NCBI RefSeq assembly: GCF_000767465.1
Contig: NZ_CP009294.1
Location: 124,001 to 188,000 of the forward strand
Origin: Novosphingobium pentaromativorans US6-1
GTDB taxonomy: Bacteria > Pseudomonadota > Alphaproteobacteria > Sphingomonadales > Sphingomonadaceae
Direction: 5' to 3'
Length of the DNA stretch: 64,000 bases
Below the pieces are notes generated by a model. It was not told the DNA's origin, did not search any database, and saw only the letters and a list, made by a program, of their open reading frames with translations. A program made the translations under genes and the position numbers. Positions 6,933 to 14,050 of the stretch are shown here, in pieces (the first letter of the stretch is position 1; the number at the start of each line of letters is the position of its first letter).

Positions 6933-8165
6933 ATGATCCAGCGATACCGTGTGCTCGGCCGCAGCGTGGCCGAAGGCGATGAACTTCAGCCCGTCTTGCG
7001 CGAAGCCTACGAGCGCAAAAGCCCGGTCCATTGCGAATGCCGCAAGGGAACCGAGCTCCCCCTCTACATCTCGCACCGGCAGAATGGCTATGTACTCGCG
7101 CGCTGGCCGGGCTCGGGCGCGCGCCACGCGACCGCCTGCGATCACTACGAGGCGCCGGACTATCTGACCGGCATGGGCCAGGTGCGCGGGAGCGCGGTGC
7201 TTGACGATGAGACAAGCGGCGAGACCAGCTTGAAGCTCGGCTTCCCGCTCTCGCGCGGGGCCGCCCGGCTCGCGCCCGCGGCGCTGACCAATGACAAGCC
7301 GACGGTGAAGTCGTCGGGTCAGAAGCTCTCGATACGCGGGCTACTCCATGTCCTCTGGGACCGGGCCGAGCTCACCCACTGGCATCCCAAGATGGCGGGC
7401 AAGCGGACATGGTTCGTGGTGCGCCGCGCGCTGCTCGAGGCAGCGGCAAGCTGCCGGGCCAAGCAGGAAGCCCTGCCCCACGTGCTGTTCGTGCCCGAGA
7501 GCTTCAAGGTCGAAGAGAAAGAAGAAATCCGGGCCCGCCGCCGCGCGGCGCTTGCCCGGGTCTATGCCTCGCAGGGCGACATGATGGTGGTCGTGGGCGA
7601 GATCAAGGAGATCGTTCCCGCGCACGGCGCCGAGAAGATCGTCCTGCGTCATGTCGGCGACATGCCGTTCGTGATGGACCAGGACATGGCGCGGCGCTTC
7701 CACAAGCGGTTCGCCGGCGAACTCGCGCTATGGCAGGCGCAGGATGGTCCGAACGGCAAGAGCGGCCACCTGGTTCTCGCCGGCTCGTTCGCGCGGCGGC
7801 GCGAGGGTACTTTCGACCTCATCGAGGTGGCGCTGATGCCGGTCACGCCCGAGTGGCTGCCTTATGAGAGCAGCGACGAGCGCTACCTCGTCGGCAAGGC
7901 GGTCGCGGAGAAGCGGCGGTTCGTGAAGGGCCTGCGCGTCAATCTCGACACCGAGACGCCGATCGCCAGCCTGGTGCTCAAGGACACCGGCGAGGAAGCC
8001 AGCGCCATCCACATCCACGACCGCGACGACGAGGTGGCAGAGCCGCTGGAAGCGCTGCTCGCCGGGCAAGGCGTCGCTCACCTGCTGTGGAAGGAAGGCG
8101 AGCCGCTCCCGGCCCGCGTCAGCCGGCCGCCGCGGCGCAGCTGGGACGCGCAGCAGGCCGCCTGA
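6933..8165 (+). CDS. DUF1173 family protein (410 aa)
   Basis: 410 aa starting MIQRYRVLGRSVAEGDELQPVL at 6933; longer frames upstream lack this family start. It has Cys/His-containing segments near the N-terminus (VHCECRKGTELPLYISHRQNG) and the pattern RHATACDHYEAPD. This resembles DUF1173 proteins common on alphaproteobacterial plasmids, whose function is unknown. A basic central part (SFKVEEKEEIRARRRAALARVYA) could bind nucleic acid. It converges with the 167-aa gene, with only 6 bp between the stops. Confidence 0.7.
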   Translation: MIQRYRVLGRSVAEGDELQPVLREAYERKSPVHCECRKGTELPLYISHRQNGYVLARWPGSGARHATACDHYEAPDYLTGMGQVRGSAVLDDETSGETSLKLGFPLSRGAARLAPAALTNDKPTVKSSGQKLSIRGLLHVLWDRAELTHWHPKMAGKRTWFVVRRALLEAAASCRAKQEALPHVLFVPESFKVEEKEEIRARRRAALARVYASQGDMMVVVGEIKEIVPAHGAEKIVLRHVGDMPFVMDQDMARRFHKRFAGELALWQAQDGPNGKSGHLVLAGSFARRREGTFDLIEVALMPVTPEWLPYESSDERYLVGKAVAEKRRFVKGLRVNLDTETPIASLVLKDTGEEASAIHIHDRDDEVAEPLEALLAGQGVAHLLWKEGEPLPARVSRPPRRSWDAQQAA

Positions 8166-8171
8166 GCAGGC

Positions 8172-8675
8172 TCAGTCGTCCGACCGGGGCAGCGGTTTGG
8201 TCGGCAGCAGGTCGAGACGCCGGGGCGTGTCCCCAACTGCCCGCAAGGCTTCGAGCCGCGCCGCAACCTCGCCCTCGTGCTGGGTGATCTCGATGCGGTT
8301 TAGGCCAACGATGGTCCATACCGCAAGGTCAGGCTGCTCGGTCACGTGTACCGAGTAAGCGATGGGCAGCTTGGCGGGATAGAGCCAGAGCAGCAGTACC
8401 GGCAGCGCGGCGAGATTGGGTTTGCCGCCCGTCGCCGCGAGCGTCATCACGCCGCCCTCGCGGTCATACCGGCAGGTGATCCCGAGCGGCTGCGGGTGCC
8501 CGGCAAGGCCGAGGATCGTCTCACGTGGCCGAGCGCCGAACATCGCGTCGAGTTCGGCCGGGGGTTCAGCTTCTGTATTCTCAGCCATTTCGGCGAGGAA
8601 CAGTTCGACCGCGGCGAAGCGCGCGGCTTCCTCATGGGTGCAGGCAAGTTCGAGGGTGAGCGTGATCGAGGACAT
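8172..8675 (-). CDS. Hypothetical protein (167 aa)
   Basis: It begins MSSITLTLELACTHEEAARFAAVELFLAEMAENTEAEPP. The centre has a hydrophobic stretch (LAALPVLLLWLYPAKLPIAYS) that could be a buried strand-helix or a membrane segment. It is the last gene of a run on the minus strand (11275 to 8172) of six closely spaced genes headed by an SRAP peptidase. I do not recognise a family. The start at 8675 was chosen because the upstream frame is Arg/Ser-rich. Confidence 0.6.
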   Translation of the reverse strand: MSSITLTLELACTHEEAARFAAVELFLAEMAENTEAEPPAELDAMFGARPRETILGLAGHPQPLGITCRYDREGGVMTLAATGGKPNLAALPVLLLWLYPAKLPIAYSVHVTEQPDLAVWTIVGLNRIEITQHEGEVAARLEALRAVGDTPRRLDLLPTKPLPRSDD

Positions 8676-8763
8676 GGCTGGGGCTTTCGTGTTGCCGCGC
8701 GCGCGCCGCGTCCCGTTGCCAGGGCAGGGGGTAGAACGGCGGATACGCGCGGAATTGAACGGG

Positions 8764-9276
8764 TCAGAGGACGAGGTGGTGCTCGACGTGCGAACGCTCG
8801 CGCGGCCTCTGGAGGTTGAAGACGGGGACGGCGTGGCTCGCCGCAATGCGCAGCGCCTGGCCGGTGCCGCCCGAAGCCTCGCCGTCGGCGGTCCAGCACA
8901 GCACGAATTCCGCCGGGCTATCGAGGCTGGGACCCAGAACCTGGAACACGTTCCTGGTGTGGAGCGCCTGGACGAAGCCCGAGAGCCCAGCAAAGGCCGG
9001 ATGATGCGCCGCGGCGATCGTGCAGGCCCTGTCCCAGAGCTCGGCGCCGAGCGTTTCGGGATGCATGGTGCTTGTCGATCCGCGCCAGCCCGCCGCCGGC
9101 AGGAAGATCTGCGCATCGCGGCCGGCGCCGCGTTCGAACGCGCTGTCGGCGCCGATCGCGTGGCCCGAGCGCAGGACATAGCCGCGCTTGGTGAGCGCGA
9201 AGGCGGCGCGGGTCATCAGGCTGAGGATCTCGGGCGGCGTCGCGCGCGCACCGATCCCGGCATAGAAGCGAGGCAT
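8764..9276 (-). CDS. SLOG/DprA-like Rossmann-fold protein
   Basis: 170 aa. The start MPRFYAGIGARATPPEILSLMTRAAFALTKRGYVLRSGHAIGADSAFERGA matches the nucleotide-binding SLOG/DprA pattern: the GIGARATP loop, then the GYVLRSGHAIGAD turn. A later segment, EFVLCWTADGEASGGTGQALRIA, matches the second phosphate loop. DprA loads RecA on single-stranded DNA; stand-alone SLOG proteins bind nucleotides or free DNA ends. Phages and plasmids often carry this short form. It is too short to be full DprA. Its neighbours are an SOS peptidase and unknown genes. Confidence 0.75.
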   Translation of the reverse strand: MPRFYAGIGARATPPEILSLMTRAAFALTKRGYVLRSGHAIGADSAFERGAGRDAQIFLPAAGWRGSTSTMHPETLGAELWDRACTIAAAHHPAFAGLSGFVQALHTRNVFQVLGPSLDSPAEFVLCWTADGEASGGTGQALRIAASHAVPVFNLQRPRERSHVEHHLVL

Positions 9277-9321
9277 GGACTTGGACTCCCTCTAGGAACG
9301 TCCAGTTCCAGCCCCCTCCCC

Positions 9322-9813
9322 TTACCCGGTGTCCGCGGCAGCGACCGTGGCAGGACCGTAGGCGGCGAGCAGGTTGCGGTGGAGCACCGCGTTCTGCGCG
9401 GGGAAAAAGCTGCCGTCGGCGTTCGCCCGGGTGATCTGGAGCGCGGCGGTGATTACCTCGCGGAATGGGCGCATGACGGCGCGCGAGCCGTCGTAAGTTA
9501 CCGGCTGCGGAAATCCCGCCGCGATCCAGGTGGCCGGTTCGACAAGGTCGTCGAGCCAGGCCTGCCCGTCTTCGGGCAACGTCTGTTCCGATGAGACCAG
9601 CCAGAGCGTCCGGTATATCCCGAAATCATGGGCATTGGCGACAAGAGCAAAGCCGAGCGGCAGCGGCGGCTCGCCGTTAAGGGCAATGATCGCGGCTTTA
9701 TAGGCGAGCAGTTCGAGGGTGTTGGCGGCGGCAAAGTCCGCGCATTGCCCCAGCTGCGCACAGGGTTCATCGGCGGGACCTGCGCCGAGTTCGAGGATCC
9801 GGTGCCGACTCAT
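9322..9813 (-). CDS. Hypothetical protein (163 aa)
   Basis: It starts MSRHRILELGAGPADEPCAQLGQC and is mixed alpha/beta, with no motif I can assign. Its ATG overlaps the stop of the upstream gene by four bases (9810-9813), so the two are probably co-translated. A C-rich block (9310-9324) touches its stop codon and precedes the SLOG gene. Confidence 0.6.
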   Translation of the reverse strand: MSRHRILELGAGPADEPCAQLGQCADFAAANTLELLAYKAAIIALNGEPPLPLGFALVANAHDFGIYRTLWLVSSEQTLPEDGQAWLDDLVEPATWIAAGFPQPVTYDGSRAVMRPFREVITAALQITRANADGSFFPAQNAVLHRNLLAAYGPATVAAADTG

Positions 9814-10151
9814 CGCGCGGCCTCCTCGCAGGCGTCGGGGTACCAGGCGAGTTCCACCGCGTCGGGATGGGCGGTATCGAACTCGGCGATGCGCGCATGG
9901 GTAATGAGGCCCGCGCGATCCCTGAGCCCAACATAGCCGCCGTAGAAGCGGCCCCCCGCAGCAACGAACTGTGCGTGGATGTCTTCGCTCACCGCCTCGG
10001 TGACGAAAAAGCCCGGCACTCCGGTGATGTGGGCTGGCGGCAGGACGCCGAGCATGTCGTCGAAGAAGGCTTCGGTCACCCGCGAGAGCGAAAAGCTGGC
10101 GAGCACTACCTCACGCGAGGGGGCCAAAAGGGCGGCATCAGTCGCAGTCAT
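9810..10151 (-). CDS. Hypothetical protein (113 aa)
   Basis: It starts MTATDAALLAPSREVVLASFSLSRVTEAFFDDML and has the central segment GVPGFFVTEAVSEDIHAQFVAAGGRFYGGYVGLRD. No known family is recognised. It overlaps the preceding gene by 14 bp and the following gene by 4 bp, which marks it as a middle gene of the minus-strand operon. Confidence 0.6.
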   Translation of the reverse strand: MTATDAALLAPSREVVLASFSLSRVTEAFFDDMLGVLPPAHITGVPGFFVTEAVSEDIHAQFVAAGGRFYGGYVGLRDRAGLITHARIAEFDTAHPDAVELAWYPDACEEAAR

Positions 10152-10602
10152 CGCTTGGCCCTCCAGTGATCTCGAAGGCCGGGATGGTCACTTCGGCACG
10201 GGCAATTTCACGCTTGAGATCGCGCAGCCGGGTGAAGTTGCTGATCCACGACGGCGGGAAGAGGACGTACTCGTCCTCGCTCGCCGTGTAGTCGCGCATC
10301 GGGCCTTGCCCATCGAACAGGATGATTTCGGGGAGATAGGCGCCGAGGGAGCCGCCCGACCAGCAGCGGAACGGCAGTCCGTGCTCGGCGCAGAAGGCGT
10401 CGATCTCGGGAATCTGCCCGCCGTTGAGTTCGGTCCCGTAAAGCTCGAGCGGCTCGCCGAGGGGGAGCACTGCCGGATCGAAGGGTTCGCCGTCCCACTC
10501 GGTGCGCAGGTCATAGTCGGCCGCATGTGCGGCAAAGGCTTCGAGATGTTCGCGCGGCAGTGCGCCGCCGATGGTGATGTGGACGGGGGCTCGGTCGCCC
10601 AT
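10138..10602 (-). CDS. Hypothetical acidic protein (154 aa)
   Basis: It starts MGDRAPVHITIGGALPREHLEAFAAHAADYDLRTEWDG and ends with an acidic tail (GGPSDDCD). Central text GGQIPEIDAFCAEHGLPFRCWSGGS suggests an alpha/beta fold. There is no catalytic signature. The start lies about 40 bp downstream of the 16-bp C-rich block (10642-10657) that follows the SRAP stop codon. Confidence 0.6.
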   Translation of the reverse strand: MGDRAPVHITIGGALPREHLEAFAAHAADYDLRTEWDGEPFDPAVLPLGEPLELYGTELNGGQIPEIDAFCAEHGLPFRCWSGGSLGAYLPEIILFDGQGPMRDYTASEDEYVLFPPSWISNFTRLRDLKREIARAEVTIPAFEITGGPSDDCD

Positions 10603-10641
10603 GGCTTAGGTCCTTTCGCTTGGGTCTGATCCGACCGGCGA

Positions 10642-10657
10642 AGCCCCCCTCCCCTCA
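10642..10657 (-). promoter_or_regulatory. 16-bp C-rich block AGCCCCCCTCCCCTCA
   Basis: Identical to 48526-48541 and 63047-63062. Read on the minus strand it starts with the SRAP stop codon TGA and continues GGGGAGGGGGGCT, lying 40 bp before the next start codon. See the finding on this repeated block. Confidence 0.6.
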
Positions 10658-11275
10658 GCCTGACGTCGCCGCGGACCTCCCTGCCCCCCAGCGTTCGGCT
10701 GTGCGATCGACAGCGAGTTCATCGGGACAGGTATGACACAGCGCGAAGGCTTCGGCGGGCGTGCCCGTGAGCCATTGGTCCCAGCTTTCTCGGGCGAGGA
10801 CGACGGGCATGCGGTCGTGTACCTCGGCCATCTGCGGGCAGCCATCGACCATGACCATCGAATAGGCCGCGCCCCACTCCTCAGTCGGGCGCCACAGTCC
10901 GGCAACGGCAAAGACCTCTTCGCCCGCCAATGAGTACCAGGTCCGGGTCATCTGGCCCTTGATGCCCTCAGCCTCGGCCCAGGCGGTCACCGGGATCAGG
11001 CAGCGGCGCCGCTCGAAGCTCGGCCTCCAAAATGCAGTGCCGACCTTGTCCTCGCGCGCGTTGTTGACGGCCTTGGGCTTTAGCGGCTGACCGTGCTTGC
11101 CTTTGAGCGCGAGCGGAAAGCCCCAGCTCATCACCCGCGCTTCGCCCTCGGCGACAACCAGGCCGGGATAGCCCGGGTAAACCTCGGCGGCGAAGTTCGC
11201 GCCCGCGCTGTTGTGCGCACCGAACAGCCGCGCGATTTCCGCAGGGGCCTTGGTCATGCGGTACAAATTGCACAT
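10655..11275 (-). CDS. SRAP-domain SOS response-associated peptidase (YedK/HMCES-like)
   Basis: 206 aa beginning MCNLYRMTKAP. Cys2, exposed after Met removal, is the residue that forms a thiazolidine cross-link with abasic sites in single-stranded DNA. Other family motifs are visible: PKAVNNAREDK, RRCLIPVTAWAEAEG, and the active-site histidine in MAEVHDRMPV. The protein shields abasic sites at forks. The start at 11275 is fixed by MCN; a longer frame would bury the catalytic Cys. A canonical alphaproteobacterial SOS box lies 73-87 bp upstream, which fits the damage-response role. It heads a run of six minus-strand genes. Confidence 0.93.
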   Translation of the reverse strand: MCNLYRMTKAPAEIARLFGAHNSAGANFAAEVYPGYPGLVVAEGEARVMSWGFPLALKGKHGQPLKPKAVNNAREDKVGTAFWRPSFERRRCLIPVTAWAEAEGIKGQMTRTWYSLAGEEVFAVAGLWRPTEEWGAAYSMVMVDGCPQMAEVHDRMPVVLARESWDQWLTGTPAEAFALCHTCPDELAVDRTAERWGAGRSAATSG

Positions 11276-11347
11276 GCGCTGATGCTCTGCGGACCGCCCT
11301 CCCCTGTCAATCGGGACGCGCGGCGGCACCAACCACCTTGCAAATAT

Positions 11348-11362
11348 GTTCCCTCTATGTTC
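11348..11362. promoter_or_regulatory. SOS (LexA) box GTTCCCTCTATGTTC
   Basis: An exact GTTC-N7-GTTC match to the alphaproteobacterial LexA consensus, in the divergent promoter region between the SRAP gene (minus) and the DUF6771-like gene (plus, ATG at 11373). Like the box at 26169-26183 it is followed by TTTTG. Confidence 0.78.
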
Positions 11363-11372
11363 TTTTGATGGC

Positions 11373-11564
11373 ATGGAACGAATCGATACGTCTGCTGTCG
11401 CTCATGCGATCCTTGACGCCCCGGGCTGGGCGCGGGTCGGCATCACGGCCCCAAGCTCCTGCCTGCGCGAGGATGCCGCGCTCGAACTCGCGCGCGTGAT
11501 CGCTGATGCGGTCGACGCGCCTGTCAGTACGTCGTCACCTGAGCAGTCGACCCTGCCGCTCTGA
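11373..11564 (+). CDS. DUF6771-like small protein (63 aa)
   Basis: It starts MERIDTSAVAHAILDAPGWARVGITAPSSCLREDAALELARVIADAV. The pattern MERIDTS...APGWARVGLT...LRE.AA.ELA is what I associate with DUF6771 small proteins of sphingomonads; the function is unknown. The ATG at 11373 is chosen because an earlier start at 11346 would place the SOS box inside the gene. It is probably damage-inducible, given the box 10 bp upstream. Confidence 0.65.
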   Translation: MERIDTSAVAHAILDAPGWARVGITAPSSCLREDAALELARVIADAVDAPVSTSSPEQSTLPL

Positions 11565-11575
11565 AGCGCGCCGGC

Positions 11576-11932
11576 TCAGCCCGCCGGGCGAGCCAGCAGC
11601 GCCTCGATCTGCGGGTCGAGCGGAAATCCGAAACGCCGGGCGATCTCGGCGGCGTGTTCGAAGTCGGCCGCGCTGACGTGGAGCGAGCGGGCGAGATCCG
11701 CGAGTGCCTCACCCTCGCGCGGCGCGGACAGGGCATGGAGATGCCCGTGCGCCTGCGTCACCGCAAACGGCCAGGTCATGGCGACCCCGACCACCTCCTC
11801 GGCAAACACGATGAGCGTGTCTCCGGTGCGGATGGCCTCGTCGCACTGGACCGCGTCATAGGCATTGCCCGTGCTGGCAAAGGCGTGATGGCGCCGGGTG
11901 GTGAAGGCGAAGCGTTCACTGTCGGTCAGCAT
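11576..11932 (-). CDS. Hypothetical protein (118 aa)
   Basis: It starts MLTDSERFAFTTRRHHAFASTGNAYDAVQCDEAIRTGDTLIVFAEEVVGVAMTWPFAV and has a helical C-terminus ending FGFPLDPQIEALLARPAG. I see no catalytic or binding motif. The start at 11932 is chosen because the frame upstream is Pro/Arg-rich. It converges with the DUF6771-like gene (12-bp gap) and lies downstream of DUF736. Confidence 0.55.
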   Translation of the reverse strand: MLTDSERFAFTTRRHHAFASTGNAYDAVQCDEAIRTGDTLIVFAEEVVGVAMTWPFAVTQAHGHLHALSAPREGEALADLARSLHVSAADFEHAAEIARRFGFPLDPQIEALLARPAG

Positions 11933-12095
11933 TGTGGTTCTCCGGATATCCCCATGCAAATGAAGAGGCGGAACGCCGGGCGGGGGGCAGTGCCGGCGTT
12001 CCGCCTCAGGCCGCGCGGGGGGGCTCATCCGCGGCCTTTGCACAGAGACGGGGACCCGCTTGGGGTCCCCGCCGGTTGGAGTTGGGACAAGCCGA

Positions 12096-12629
12096 TCAGG
12101 CGTCGACGAGCGGCGGCAGCGCGCCATCGTGTTCGGCGCCGTCCTTGGCACCCGCCCGGCCGCGCTTGGCGGGCGGGGTCGCGGTGCTGTCGCCCAGGCC
12201 ATCGTCGTTGCGCCCGGCGCCAGCCTGTTCCTCGCTGCGATCGCCGCCGGCGTCGTCGGCCGGGAACATATCGCTCTCGCCGTATTCGGCCGAACCGAGC
12301 TGGGTGCTCCGACGGCGCGGACGCTGCCAGGCGATCGCCATCGTGCCGTCTTCGCGCGGGAAAGCGGCGATGTAGAGCGGCTGCGCCATCGACGGATCGT
12401 CGATCTTGCCCTGGTAGAAGCTCTCGCCAGTCGAGTTCGAGGAGAGCTCGAAGAGCGCGCCGACGATCACCCAGCGGCGCTGGTCGTTGAGCGCGACGAT
12501 CTCGTAGCGAGGGGCGCGCGGGTTGCTGGAGGTCACCGGTCGCAGGCCGATGGTGCGGGTGATGGTGAGCGTTTCGACAGAACCGATCAGCTGGCCGTTG
12601 GCGTTCTTGCGGATTTCACCGATGTTCAT
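12096..12629 (-). CDS. DUF736 family protein
   Basis: 177 aa. The first 110 residues follow DUF736 (MNIGEIRKNANGQLIGSVETLTITRTIGL, then WVIVGALFELSSNSTGESFYQGKIDDPSMAQPLYIAAFP). This small beta domain is abundant on alphaproteobacterial plasmids and conjugative elements; its function is unknown. The remainder is a disordered acidic/basic tail (AGAGRNDDGLGDS, PPAKRGRAGAK). DUF736 is a good marker of mobile backbone. The start at 12629 is the family start. Confidence 0.85.
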   Translation of the reverse strand: MNIGEIRKNANGQLIGSVETLTITRTIGLRPVTSSNPRAPRYEIVALNDQRRWVIVGALFELSSNSTGESFYQGKIDDPSMAQPLYIAAFPREDGTMAIAWQRPRRRSTQLGSAEYGESDMFPADDAGGDRSEEQAGAGRNDDGLGDSTATPPAKRGRAGAKDGAEHDGALPPLVDA

Positions 12630-13049
12630 GGACGTTCTCCTAGGTGGATCGATTGCGACCGAACCCCTTGTTCGATCACTCTCTTCCCACCCCCCTTCCC
12701 TCCCGGCCGTCAGGCCGAAGCTGCGGGCACTGCCCGCAGGTAGAAATCCGATTGAATTCCCGGAGAATGCTCGGCGAAAGTTTTATCCTAATTTGCTCTC
12801 TGGGAGCTGCGCCGGTAGCGCTCCAACCTGTGCAGGCTCGCCTCGCGCAAAACCGCTGGTGGTTGCCTCACTCAGCCCGGTAAAATGGGGCGGCTTCGAC
12901 GGGCGATCGCAATGTCGCAGCTGCGGTCTGAGCCAGCCCGGATGATCGTATGCCCTTGGGGTAACAATGGCGCTTCAAATTTCAGGAAGCATGACGTATC
13001 GCTGGCGGCGCAACAGGTCTCCGACGCGAGGGGATGGAAAGTAGAATAG
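12630..13049. other. Intergenic boundary of the defence island
   Basis: 420 bp without a gene. It holds a C-rich block (about 12680-12705, near DUF736) and a perfect GC hairpin CTGCGGGCA-C-TGCCCGCAG at 12721-12739. The right part presumably contains the promoter for ietA, whose ATG is preceded by a GGAAAG ribosome-binding stretch. No attachment site was recognised. Confidence 0.45.
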
Positions 13050-14045
13050 ATGTCAAACGCCAAGCAAATACTGGCGATGTTACGCAGTCGCGCCGAAGGC
13101 GACGACGCCCAGTTCTATTCTATTGCCTTGCAAGTTGCCGCTTCGGAAGCCCGTCAAGGGCACCGTGACACTGCGAATGAACTCCGTTCCGCAGTCGATG
13201 CGGCCCGCGGCGCGGGCGGGGTCAAGGCATCTATTCCCGTATCTTTTGCTGCCCCGCGCGGCGATCTCGAAGGACTGCTCGACTACCGCGATCCTGTGGT
13301 TGATCTTCAGGACGTGATCCTGAGTGCGTCCGTGTGCGAACGGCTCAATGGCATGCTGCTGCAGCAACGCAAGCGTGATTGGCTGCGCGAACATGGCAAG
13401 GTTCCTTCACGCAGCCTGCTGTTCGTTGGCCCTCCGGGATCGGGCAAAACCATGACGGCCGAGGCGATCGCCGGTGAGCTGAAGCTTCCGCTCTTCATCA
13501 TTCGGCTCGAAACACTGATCACCCGCTATATGGGCGAGACCGCCGCAAAGCTGCGTCTGGTTTTCGATGAAACCCGTCGTCGGCGCGGGGTCTACCTATT
13601 CGATGAGTTCGACGCTGTCGGCGGTCATCGCACCGCGACCAACGACGTCGCTGAAATGCGCCGGGTGCTCAACAGTTTCCTCCAGTTCATGGAGGAAAAG
13701 ACCTCGACGGACAGCCCAATCATCGCTGCCACCAACCATCCGGAGCTTCTTGACCGAGCGCTTCTACGCCGGTTCGATGACGTGCTAGAATTTGAGATGC
13801 CGACCGCCGCGCAGATTCGCGCGGTGATCAAGGCCAACCTCAAACCCCTCAAGTTCCAGCGCGCTGGATGGGCTGCGATCGAGCAGGCGGCGCACGGGCT
13901 GAGCCAGGCCGAAGTCGCCCGCGCTGCGGATGAAGTCGTCAAGACCGCGATCCTCGAGCAGAGGAAGCAGACGACAACCCAGGAGGTCGTCGCCAAGCTC
14001 ACTGAGCGCCAGGCCATGCGAACGGCGTTTGCGGTGAAGCGCTGA
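13050..14045 (+). CDS. ietA: IetA-like AAA+ ATPase
   Basis: 331 aa. AAA+ core: Walker A GPPGSGKT at about residues 127-134, Walker B VYLFDEFDAV at 181-190, sensor-1-like PIIAATNHPELLDRALLRRFDD. It is followed 5 bp later by a subtilisin-like protease. This AAA-ATPase/serine-protease pair matches IetA/IetS, first described as a stability/incompatibility toxin-antitoxin pair on Agrobacterium pTiC58 (IetA antitoxin, IetS toxin) and later listed among anti-phage systems. The role here (plasmid addiction, phage defence or both) is inferred from that pairing. Confidence 0.85.
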   Translation: MSNAKQILAMLRSRAEGDDAQFYSIALQVAASEARQGHRDTANELRSAVDAARGAGGVKASIPVSFAAPRGDLEGLLDYRDPVVDLQDVILSASVCERLNGMLLQQRKRDWLREHGKVPSRSLLFVGPPGSGKTMTAEAIAGELKLPLFIIRLETLITRYMGETAAKLRLVFDETRRRRGVYLFDEFDAVGGHRTATNDVAEMRRVLNSFLQFMEEKTSTDSPIIAATNHPELLDRALLRRFDDVLEFEMPTAAQIRAVIKANLKPLKFQRAGWAAIEQAAHGLSQAEVARAADEVVKTAILEQRKQTTTQEVVAKLTERQAMRTAFAVKR

Positions 14046-14050
14046 GCCCT